Source: an uncultured Erythrobacter sp.
Lineage (GTDB): Bacteria > Pseudomonadota > Alphaproteobacteria > Sphingomonadales > Sphingomonadaceae
Assembly (NCBI GenBank): GCA_913061345.1
Contig: CAJXTZ010000007.1
Span: 1-49,136 of the forward strand
Reading direction: 5' to 3'
DNA: 49,136 nt
Made by a program: the position numbers and the translations under genes. Position 1 is the first letter of the stretch; every line of letters starts with the position of its first letter. Of this stretch, positions 8,618-15,445 are shown piece by piece. The notes under the pieces are model-generated. The model made no database searches. It saw nothing but the letters and a program-made list of their open reading frames with translations, and had not been told where the DNA came from.

Positions 8618-9138
8618 ACCCGTCCGACTGGTCTGTCAGGCTGGCTCATCCCGGTGATGCAGAAGCGTTCGCGGAAGTCGAGGAAGATGCCGCGCGTATC
8701 CTACATGATGAACCATCGTTGGCGCAGGTCACGATCCCTCCCGCCCGTTCGCCCGCCGAATATCGCGCGATTATCGCACAGCGGCAGAGCCTTGCCAGCA
8801 TGTCCGACGGACGGATAATCGGCTTTGCCGCCGCCCGCCCTGTCGGCCGCGAACTTCACCTGCACGAATTGAGCGTGGCGCGCGCCTACCAGCGCAACGG
8901 AATTGGCGGCACATTGCTGCGGGCATTGCAGATCGATGCGCGCAATGCCGGTTTCGCCTCGATCACGCTGCACACTTTTCGTGACATTGCTTGGAATGCA
9001 CCGTTCTACGCCGCATATGGCTTTGCAGAAGTCACCAACTTGGCAGACCATCCGCGTCCATCAGCGGGGCAGAATGCCGCGGTGGATGAGGGCCTGCCCA
9101 GAGCCATGCGATGTGCAATGGTCTGCTTTCTCGATTAG
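8614..9138 (+). CDS. GNAT-family N-acetyltransferase
   Basis: This encodes 174 residues with one GNAT domain. Motif A is visible as HELSVARAYQRNGIGGTLL (about residues 88-106), with the acetyl-CoA loop Q-R-N-G-I-G-G. Motif B follows with NAPFYAAYGFAEV. The substrate cannot be told: it may be a small molecule or a protein N-terminus or lysine. It is translationally coupled to lptG by an ATGA overlap and is the last gene of the clpS/lptFG-side transcription unit. It faces the convergent desaturase gene 6 bases away. Confidence 0.88.
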   Translation: MNPSDWSVRLAHPGDAEAFAEVEEDAARILHDEPSLAQVTIPPARSPAEYRAIIAQRQSLASMSDGRIIGFAAARPVGRELHLHELSVARAYQRNGIGGTLLRALQIDARNAGFASITLHTFRDIAWNAPFYAAYGFAEVTNLADHPRPSAGQNAAVDEGLPRAMRCAMVCFLD

Positions 9139-9144
9139 CCGGTA

Positions 9145-10236
9145 TCAGCCGCCGTGCCGCCCCATGGTGCTGCGCGCGATACGACCCACCAGCGGTAGCA
9201 TTCCCGGATGGCTGGCTTCCGCGAAGGTCGATGTTTCGCCCAGGTGCGCGTGAATACGGCGGTGCGCCTCGTGCAGGGAATGATAGGGCATGGAGGGGAT
9301 CAGGTGATGCAATGCGTGATACCGCAGGCCCACCGGCGCCCAGATGCCGGCCGCAAAACGCGGCACGTTCACGCTGTCGAGATATTGTGCGGTCACAGTC
9401 ATCGCATCGCCATCGTTCTCCCACAGGTGCGCCACCAGCGTGCGCAGTTGGTTGAACACCGCGACGGCGGCCGTAATGGCAAACGCGATCAACAGCGGCC
9501 GCCAGCCCAGCCAGAATGGCGTGGTCATCAGGAAGATCGCCCAGATGCTGGCGCCAATCTGCTGGAACAGGAACCACTTGCGCTCCCTGTCTTCCGGCGG
9601 GCGGCGGCGGAACGATGGATTGATGGAGAGGGCGGAGAACCGTTCCCACGTAAAGCGCCGCACCGCCGGCACGATCAGGCCGATGGGCGCAAGAATTCCC
9701 CAACGCACCAATAGCGCGATAGGCGCGAGCGCGGCGACTGCCACGAAAACCGGCAAGCTCCACGGCTTCATCAGGGCCAGTGGCATGTATTCCGGATCTT
9801 CTGCCGTGCCGTATTTCGTGCGGGCGTGGTGTAGCGTGTGCACGCTCTCGTACATCAGGCTGGGTGTCAGCATGGGAATACCCACCAACAGGTTCCATGC
9901 CGTGCGGAAACCGGGCAGAGCGGTGCGGTGCAGGTGCGAAATCTCGTGAATGAAAAGCAACGCGCGATAAAGCGCGAGGACCGAGATCACCGCCAGTGCA
10001 ATCGCCAGCCAGGTGCTTTCGACCAGGATTGCTCCTGCCATTGCAGCGTAGCCCGCCAGCGCCGATCCGATCATGTCCGGCCAATAGATACCGGCGCGCG
10101 CAGTGTTGATATCGCGCGTCAGGTCTGCGGCCGCGCGCAGCATCGCCTTGTCATCGGGGATTTGCGCATGGATACGCCGCTGCGCGGGCTTTGTGGCAGT
10201 TGCTTTCTGCTCGGAAGTGTTCGTCGTCGCGTCCAT
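9145..10236 (-). CDS. Membrane fatty acid desaturase family protein
   Basis: This 363-residue integral membrane protein has the three histidine boxes of membrane di-iron desaturases and hydroxylases: HEISH (97-101), HTLHH (133-137) and HALHH (307-311). Hydrophobic segments at about 55-95, 112-130, 160-190 and 225-262 place the boxes on the cytoplasmic side. Such enzymes insert double bonds or hydroxyls into acyl chains of lipids using O2 and reduced ferredoxin. The substrate (acyl lipid, sphingolipid or carotenoid-like) is not determined; Sphingomonadales use several. The long N-terminal extension (1-50) is hydrophilic. It converges on the acetyltransferase gene. Confidence 0.87.
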   Translation of the reverse strand: MDATTNTSEQKATATKPAQRRIHAQIPDDKAMLRAAADLTRDINTARAGIYWPDMIGSALAGYAAMAGAILVESTWLAIALAVISVLALYRALLFIHEISHLHRTALPGFRTAWNLLVGIPMLTPSLMYESVHTLHHARTKYGTAEDPEYMPLALMKPWSLPVFVAVAALAPIALLVRWGILAPIGLIVPAVRRFTWERFSALSINPSFRRRPPEDRERKWFLFQQIGASIWAIFLMTTPFWLGWRPLLIAFAITAAVAVFNQLRTLVAHLWENDGDAMTVTAQYLDSVNVPRFAAGIWAPVGLRYHALHHLIPSMPYHSLHEAHRRIHAHLGETSTFAEASHPGMLPLVGRIARSTMGRHGG

Positions 10237-10300
10237 AAGGCGGGCTTTATAGTCCAGTTTGTTCCAAAGTGCGATGCGTCACGGCAAATGCCCGTGCGCC

Positions 10301-10335
10301 TGACCCCGCACGCTTGACCCCGCACGCTTGACAGG
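10301..10335. repeat. 14-bp tandem repeat, two and a half copies
   Basis: The unit TGACCCCGCACGCT is perfectly repeated at 10301-10314 and 10315-10328, and a third copy begins (TGACAGG) at 10329. It lies in the divergent gap upstream of the 391-residue GNAT-like gene. It may be simple slippage or a binding array. Confidence 0.75.
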
Positions 10336-10365
10336 GCCTTCAAGCATATCAAGAGCGAACCGGGC

Positions 10366-11541
10366 ATGAATGAAAGGTCGATCCACGTGAGCGAGAAGAT
10401 AGATATTGCACCGGTGTCCGGCAAGGGTGACCTCGATGCATTCATCGATATCGCGTACAGGCTGAATGAAGGCGATCCCAATTGGGTGCCGCCGTTGCGC
10501 ATGGAAGTGCGTGAACTGCTGACGCCGGGCAAGAACCCGTTTTTCGAACATGCCAAGGTGCAACTGTTTCTCGCTCACCGAAGCGGTGAATTGGTTGGAC
10601 GGATTTCGGCCCATTACGACGAACTGGCGCTGGCGCAGCCGCCCGAACAGGGCATGGGGCCAGGGACGGGCAACTGGGGCATGATGGAAGCGGCGGACGA
10701 GGCCGTGGCGGCGGCATTGATTGCGCGCGCGGAACAGTGGCTGCGCGAACATGGCATGACCCGTGTCCTCGCGCCGCTAAGCCTGTCTGTATGGGATGAG
10801 CCGGGCCTGCAGGTGCAGGGTCACGATCACCCGCCAATGATCATGATGGCACATCATAATGCGGATTACGAAGGGTGGGTGGAAGCGCAGGGCTACGACG
10901 TGGCGAAGCGGCTATTCACCTACGATCTTAAAATTCACAGCGGGTTTCCTCCACTGATCGACCGCATCGTCGCATCTGGAGAGAAGTCCAGCCGCATTCA
11001 CGTGCGCATGGTAGACATCACGAATTTCGATGCCGACGCCGCCATTTGCATGGATATTCTCAACGCTGCATGGTCTGGCAACTGGGGTTATGTGCCGTTC
11101 ACGGAGGCGGAAAAAGTCTATGCGTCCAAGAAGTTGCGGCCACTGACGAAACAGGGCGCCAACATGATCGCCTATGTCGATGGTGAGCCGGCCGCCTTCA
11201 TGCTGGCATGGCCCGATATCAATCTGAAGCTGAAGGATTACGGTGGCAAGCTGTTCCCGTTCAATTGGCTGAAGTTGCTCTGGTGGCTGCGCAATCCGGA
11301 TTCGCTCGACTGGCGCGTGCCCCTGATGGGGGTAATTCCGAAATACCAGAACAGTCGCATGGCCAGCCAGCTGGCCTTCATGATGATCGAGTATATTCGC
11401 CGCTATTCGGTGGGCCGATTCGATGCCGAACGGGCCGAAGTCGGATGGATCTTAGAAGATAATCAGGGGATGGTGGCGATTGCCGATGCCATCGGAGCCA
11501 AGGTCAATCGCGAATACCGCCTTTACCAAAAGCAACTCTAG
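10366..11541 (+). CDS. Large GNAT-like protein of unknown substrate
   Basis: This 391-residue soluble protein has a fold resembling tandem acetyltransferase domains. The N-terminal half includes a GNAT-like stretch (VQLFLAHRSGELVGRISAHYDE) and the C-terminal half another (MGVIPKYQNSRMASQLAFMMIEYIRRY) in the position of a CoA-binding helix. WVPPLRMEVRELLTPGKNPFFEHA is a strikingly conserved-looking N-terminal motif. I cannot name the substrate. The start could be the ATG at 10366 or the GTG at 10387, which has a better ribosome site (GAAAGG, 9-10 bases upstream). The gene is monocistronic: the downstream response regulator has its own promoter. Confidence 0.75.
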   Translation: MNERSIHVSEKIDIAPVSGKGDLDAFIDIAYRLNEGDPNWVPPLRMEVRELLTPGKNPFFEHAKVQLFLAHRSGELVGRISAHYDELALAQPPEQGMGPGTGNWGMMEAADEAVAAALIARAEQWLREHGMTRVLAPLSLSVWDEPGLQVQGHDHPPMIMMAHHNADYEGWVEAQGYDVAKRLFTYDLKIHSGFPPLIDRIVASGEKSSRIHVRMVDITNFDADAAICMDILNAAWSGNWGYVPFTEAEKVYASKKLRPLTKQGANMIAYVDGEPAAFMLAWPDINLKLKDYGGKLFPFNWLKLLWWLRNPDSLDWRVPLMGVIPKYQNSRMASQLAFMMIEYIRRYSVGRFDAERAEVGWILEDNQGMVAIADAIGAKVNREYRLYQKQL

Positions 11542-11560
11542 GCTCAATCGAACCGGGCGG

Positions 11561-11586
11561 GGAACTCTGGGCATTCATTTCACGTT
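11561..11586 (+). promoter_or_regulatory. EcfG-type (general stress) promoter
   Basis: GGAAC (11561-11565), a 17-base spacer and CGTT (11583-11586) match the GGAAC-N16/17-CGTT consensus of EcfG sigma factors of alphaproteobacteria. It lies about 40 bases before the response-regulator start, in the correct orientation. Confidence 0.75.
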
Positions 11587-11625
11587 AGGTTCGCACGTGC
11601 AGGAATAGCACCTTTCCGGAGGCCG

Positions 11626-12069
11626 ATGATCGATATTCGCGATAGCAGTACCCGCAGTGATAAGAAGACCAGGGGCAGGAACCTTGGTCGCGTGTTGCTG
11701 GTGGAGGATGACGCCGTTCTCGCGCTATCGCTGGAAGACGCTCTGCTTGCCGGGGGAGCGGATGAAGTGATCATCTGCCACACGATGAAGGCAACGGTCG
11801 CTGAACTCGAGAAGGATGAGAAGTTGGACGCTCTGATCCTGGATGTGCATCTTGGCGACCGGGATGATGGCTGGGCGGTGGCGGAACTGGTTGCCATGCT
11901 GGGCCCCAAACGGCCCTGGATTGCATTTGCCACCGGCGCGCCCAATGAAATACCGGCCCAGATCGCCGAGATGGGTCCGGTGTTCGAGAAGCCCTACGAT
12001 CCGGAACAGCTCGTAAAGGTGCTTGTAGCCGGACGTAAGAGGGGTCTGTTCTCGCGTTTTCTCGGCTAG
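11626..12069 (+). CDS. Single-domain response regulator, FATGUY-like (SdrG-like)
   Basis: This 147-residue receiver domain has no output domain. The acidic pair is in LLVEDD (24-29), the phospho-acceptor is Asp73 (in LILDVHLGD) and the conserved Lys is in FEKPYD (about 122). The fourth-strand segment FATGAP resembles the FAT-GUY motif of stress-response receivers such as PhyR and Sphingomonas SdrG, not the usual Thr/Ser-Ala pattern. A strong ribosome site (CGGAGG) precedes the ATG. With the EcfG-type promoter upstream and phyR next door (355 bases downstream), a role in the general stress phosphorelay is likely, perhaps as SdrG. The first 20 residues are a basic, probably disordered lead. Confidence 0.85.
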   Translation: MIDIRDSSTRSDKKTRGRNLGRVLLVEDDAVLALSLEDALLAGGADEVIICHTMKATVAELEKDEKLDALILDVHLGDRDDGWAVAELVAMLGPKRPWIAFATGAPNEIPAQIAEMGPVFEKPYDPEQLVKVLVAGRKRGLFSRFLG

Positions 12070-12131
12070 TGCCGCCCCGAACTCCCGAAATTATCTACTG
12101 TCAGTTCAAGCATGTTGAACGCTTCACGAAA

Positions 12132-12163
12132 AAAGGCCTCCGATCATTGGATCGGAGGCCTTT
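12132..12163 (-). terminator. Strong terminator-like hairpin oriented leftward
   Basis: A perfect 14-bp stem AAAGGCCTCCGATC/GATCGGAGGCCTTT has a 4-base loop. On the minus strand it is followed by TTTTTTCG, a good U-run; on the plus strand only TTT follows. It may end the response-regulator transcript on the plus strand. Its better orientation is for a leftward transcript, yet no convincing minus-strand gene exists here. The remaining gap 12164-12368 is otherwise unassigned and includes two copies of GTCCC(C)AAATTTT. Confidence 0.75.
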
Positions 12164-12368
12164 CGGGATCGTATCACCAGCCGCTTGGACGGGAGGGGGG
12201 GTCTCGGCGGTGACATAGACTAAATGACCGTCCTCAAATGCAGTTCCCAGCGTCCCCAAATTTTGTCCCAAATTTTTGGCCATTTTTTTAGGGATTATTC
12301 TCGAGAGGGTTTGCAAAGCCCGTAAACAGCGCCCATTCGAGGCGGGAAAATTCCTGAAAGCAGCGAGC

Positions 12369-12393
12369 GGAACCCATCCTCCTCGTGTGCGTT
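12369..12393 (+). promoter_or_regulatory. EcfG-type promoter of phyR
   Basis: GGAAC (12369-12373), a 16-base spacer and CGTT (12390-12393) match the EcfG consensus and lie 32 bases before the phyR start. This fits the known positive feedback in which EcfG transcribes phyR. Confidence 0.8.
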
Positions 12394-12424
12394 CACCTGA
12401 AACGAAATACCGGGAAGGGTCTAT

Positions 12425-13219
12425 ATGAGTATTGGTGCAGAAGTCGCCGCACATCTACCGTTTCTTCGTCGCTATGGCCGCGCCCTCACAGGGTCGCAGT
12501 CCACCGGCGATGCGTTTGTTCAAGCCACACTGGAAGCCGCATTGGCTGACGATGACCTCGCAGATAGCCTTCGCGGTGGCCGCGTGCCGCTGTACAAGGC
12601 ATTCAACAAGGTCTGGTCCAGCGCCTATATGGAAGTCGAGGACCCGCAGTCCGAAGGCAGTTCACACGAAGTGGCTGCACAGGATCAGCTGAAGCGTATA
12701 ACCCCGGTCAACCGGCAGGCCTTGCTGCTTACCACGGTGGAAGATTTTACGACCACCGAAGCGGCAGAAATCATGGACATGGATGAAGGCGATGTGGAAT
12801 CGCTGGTTCGTGAAGCCGTCGCCGAGATCGAGCGTGAGAGTAGCACAAACGTCCTGATTATCGAGGACGAACCGCTGATTTCCATGCAGCTTGAGGACCT
12901 GGTGAAATCGCTGGGTCATGAAATTTGCGGAACTGCGGCAACGCGTACGCAGGCACAGGAAGTCGTGGCCGAGAAAACGCCGGGTCTGGTGCTGGCGGAT
13001 ATCCAGCTTGCCGATGGCTCTTCCGGCCTCGATGCGGTGGACGATATTCTCGCCATCGAATCCGTGCCGGTAATCTTCATCACCGCCTATCCGGAACGCC
13101 TGCTGACGGGCGACCGGCCGGAGCCGACCTATCTCATCACCAAGCCGTTTCAGGAAGATACTGTGCGTGCGGCAATCAGCCAGGCGCTGTTCTTCGGAAC
13201 CAGCCGTCCGCTGGACTGA
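12425..13219 (+). CDS. phyR: PhyR, anti-anti-sigma response regulator of the general stress response
   Basis: This 264-residue protein has the PhyR architecture. Residues 1-135 form a sigma-factor-like domain (HLPFLRRYGRALTGSQSTGDAF, then RQALLLTTVEDFTTTEAAEIM). Residues 140-262 form a receiver domain with phospho-acceptor Asp192 (LVLADIQLADG), the FITAYPERLLTG segment and Lys240. When phosphorylated, PhyR exposes its sigma-like domain, binds the anti-sigma factor NepR and frees EcfG. The ribosome site is AAGGG, 5 bases before the ATG. Most alphaproteobacteria keep nepR and ecfG beside phyR; neither is visible here, so they must be elsewhere or lost. The gene sits just downstream of a single-domain receiver and converges on a MATE transporter gene 13 bases away. 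Confidence 0.95.
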   Translation: MSIGAEVAAHLPFLRRYGRALTGSQSTGDAFVQATLEAALADDDLADSLRGGRVPLYKAFNKVWSSAYMEVEDPQSEGSSHEVAAQDQLKRITPVNRQALLLTTVEDFTTTEAAEIMDMDEGDVESLVREAVAEIERESSTNVLIIEDEPLISMQLEDLVKSLGHEICGTAATRTQAQEVVAEKTPGLVLADIQLADGSSGLDAVDDILAIESVPVIFITAYPERLLTGDRPEPTYLITKPFQEDTVRAAISQALFFGTSRPLD

Positions 13220-13232
13220 TAAAAGTCTGCTG

Positions 13233-14630
13233 TCAGCGGCTCTGAGCGTCCCCGGCGGATTTTTCGCCGGGGCGCTTCCACAATACCCACCATGCAATTG
13301 CTGCAGCGGCAAGACCGCCCAGCAGGTTTGCGGCCAGTTCGCCAAGATAGATTGCCTCGGTTCCCAAGGTACCGCGCAGAAGCCAGGCGAAGGGCACCAT
13401 CACCAGCATTACGCGGGTGATCGAAAGGGCCAGCGCATTGCTGGCGCGATCAATGGCATTCAGTGCGCCGTTCACCACGATCAGTACGCCATACCCTGCA
13501 TATCCCCAGACGGATATCGCAAGGTAGGCTGATGTCGCCTCCAGCGTGCGGGGCTCATCGCTGAACAGGTTTGCGAACCAGCCTCGCAGTGTAAACAGCA
13601 AGAGAGCGGCAGCCAGACCGTAGCCGAGGCAGAACAGCCCCGCCTGCACAAGCGCGCGCCGCGCCCGGTCGTATTGCAACGCGCCCCAGTTCTGGCCGAC
13701 GATGGCCCCTATCGAACCCGACAGCGCCAGTAGCGGCACGACTGCAAAACTCTGCAAACGACCACCTGCGCCAAAGCCCGCAACCGCCGCCGAACCCTCT
13801 GCCGCCAGCAAAGAGGTAAGAACGGCAAGGCCAGCGGGATTTATCGAATTGGTGAAGGCCGCCGGACCGGCAACCCGCGTCAGCGCCTTGAGCTGCAAAC
13901 CTATGCGGCAATTGTGCACGGCAGAGGGTCGAAAAGGCAAGTCATGTCTCTTCAGAAGCCAGAAGGCCACGATGACACCCACCAGCCATCCACCGATAGT
14001 GGCATAGGCCGCGCCCGCGACGCCGAAACCTTCGAAACCGAAGGCTCCGGTTATCAGCAGCGGATCGAGAACCCAGTTCACCATTGAATAGATAACGAGC
14101 ACCGCAGTGTTGCTCTTGGCTGCGCCCTGTCCGCGCAGCACACCGTTGGCGCCCATCATCGTCATCATCAGCACGAAACCGAAGGCGTAGGGCTGCATGT
14201 ATTCGTCGATCAGCGGCAAGACTGCGGCATCGGCCTGCATGAGCTGGAATAGCGGCTGGCGTAGCGCATACAGCAGCAGACCCAGTGTTATGCCCGCAGC
14301 CAGCCCCAGCATCAGGCCAAGGTTCGCGCGGGCAAGCGCACGCTCGTCATCCCCCTCTCCCAAAGCGCGGCTGACGACCGAATTGATACCCACCATCACG
14401 CCCACGCCCAGGCTCTGCAGCGCGGTGATGACGGGGAAGATGAAGCTGATTGCCGCCAGTTCGTTTGCGCCAAGCTGGCCGATGAAATAGGCGTCGATCA
14501 CGCCGACGGACATGATCGCGGCTACCCCCACGATGGCGGGCGTCGTCTGCCTGACAAGGTGCCCGGCAATCGAACCGCGAACGAGCTTGGCCCGAGGGTT
14601 TTCCGGCTGTTCTGATACTGTTGTGGCCAT
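13233..14630 (-). CDS. MATE family multidrug/Na+ antiporter
   Basis: This 465-residue inner-membrane protein has about twelve membrane segments in two six-helix halves, each beginning with the MATE pattern (TPAIVGVAAIMSVGVIDAYFIGQLG at about 29 and AAFTNSINPAGLAVLTSLLA at about 265). The paired halves and length fit MATE exporters, which expel organic cations or drugs in exchange for Na+ or H+. Substrate is unknown. The C-terminal tail (KRPGEKSAGDAQSR) is basic. Codons near the 3' end form a GC-rich hairpin (13250-13272) with T bases only in its loop. It converges on phyR. Confidence 0.9.
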   Translation of the reverse strand: MATTVSEQPENPRAKLVRGSIAGHLVRQTTPAIVGVAAIMSVGVIDAYFIGQLGANELAAISFIFPVITALQSLGVGVMVGINSVVSRALGEGDDERALARANLGLMLGLAAGITLGLLLYALRQPLFQLMQADAAVLPLIDEYMQPYAFGFVLMMTMMGANGVLRGQGAAKSNTAVLVIYSMVNWVLDPLLITGAFGFEGFGVAGAAYATIGGWLVGVIVAFWLLKRHDLPFRPSAVHNCRIGLQLKALTRVAGPAAFTNSINPAGLAVLTSLLAAEGSAAVAGFGAGGRLQSFAVVPLLALSGSIGAIVGQNWGALQYDRARRALVQAGLFCLGYGLAAALLLFTLRGWFANLFSDEPRTLEATSAYLAISVWGYAGYGVLIVVNGALNAIDRASNALALSITRVMLVMVPFAWLLRGTLGTEAIYLGELAANLLGGLAAAAIAWWVLWKRPGEKSAGDAQSR

Positions 14631-14874
14631 GCGCCCCCAGATGGTGTGTGGCCGCGCAGCGGCAACATGGCCCTAAGCGCGTGTCATGAAGCGATCAACA
14701 TCGCTTTGCTACACCTTCGAAGTTTGCCGAAACGGCAGGTAAGCCCGATTACTTCGGTTGGAAAAGCGCGAGGCGTTTACGCGATGTTCCTGCTGTCGTA
14801 GATATGCAGGTGCAACTGCCAAGCGCGCGCCTATTGAACCCCAGCCGCCGAGATTTGAGAGGCGTTCTACGAAT

Positions 14875-15441
14875 ATGACAGCAATGACGGTGAACGAACG
14901 ACCTGTCGATTTCGACATGGATCCAGCAACGCCCTTGCTGCACGCTCTACGCGATGCGGCGAACCTGACGGGCACCAAATATGGTTGCGGCGTTGGCGAC
15001 TGTGGTGCCTGCATGGTGCTGGTGGATGGAGAAGCCTTACGATCCTGCCTTGTCACCATCGGTGAGGCGGAGGGGCGCTTCATCACCACGATCGAGGGCT
15101 TGAGCCGCGATCGTTCGCATCCGGTACAGCAGGCCCTGGTGGCCGAGCAGGCGATCCAGTGCGGTTTTTGTACACCGGGCATCGCCATCGCAGCCGCCAG
15201 TCTGCTGCGGAGCAATCCCGATCCGACCGAGGCGCAGATCAGGGAAGCCATTCCAAACCTGTGCCGTTGCGGCGTCTATCCCCGGCTTGTTCGCGCGGTG
15301 CAGCGCGCTGGCCGCGTGGCGCGTCGGCGCGAAACGATCAGCGCCGCGCCTGCACCGGGGATAGACCCGGCAGACGCGGCGCGCGTCGTTCCGGGCATGC
15401 GTCTGGAAGATGCCGGCCCGGGCGATACGTCTTCGGATTAA
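14875..15441 (+). CDS. Orphan two-[2Fe-2S] subunit of xanthine-oxidase-family enzymes
   Basis: This 188-residue protein carries all eight cysteines of the small electron-transfer subunit found in xanthine dehydrogenase, CO dehydrogenase and isoquinoline-1-oxidoreductase complexes. The plant-ferredoxin-like cluster is at Cys38/43/46/58 (YGCGVGDCGACMV). The helical second cluster is at Cys96/99 (QCGFCTPG) and Cys130/132 (LCRCG). It lacks the FAD and molybdopterin modules, which normally lie beside it, and the next gene is a convergent siderophore receptor only 4 bases away. The partner catalytic subunit must therefore be encoded elsewhere, or the protein serves another electron path. The start could be 14875 or the ATG at 14884; the frame is open further upstream but shows no family similarity. 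The C-terminal 40 residues are Ala/Pro/Asp-rich. Confidence 0.85.
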   Translation: MTAMTVNERPVDFDMDPATPLLHALRDAANLTGTKYGCGVGDCGACMVLVDGEALRSCLVTIGEAEGRFITTIEGLSRDRSHPVQQALVAEQAIQCGFCTPGIAIAAASLLRSNPDPTEAQIREAIPNLCRCGVYPRLVRAVQRAGRVARRRETISAAPAPGIDPADAARVVPGMRLEDAGPGDTSSD

Positions 15442-15445
15442 GCGA

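Noticed and set aside
12101..12283. 60-codon minus-strand frame as a gene
   Set aside because: No family resemblance or ribosome site, and it reads through a strong terminator hairpin.
13250..13272. GC-rich hairpin as a terminator between phyR and the MATE gene
   Set aside because: It lies inside the MATE coding end and its T bases are in the loop, not after the stem.
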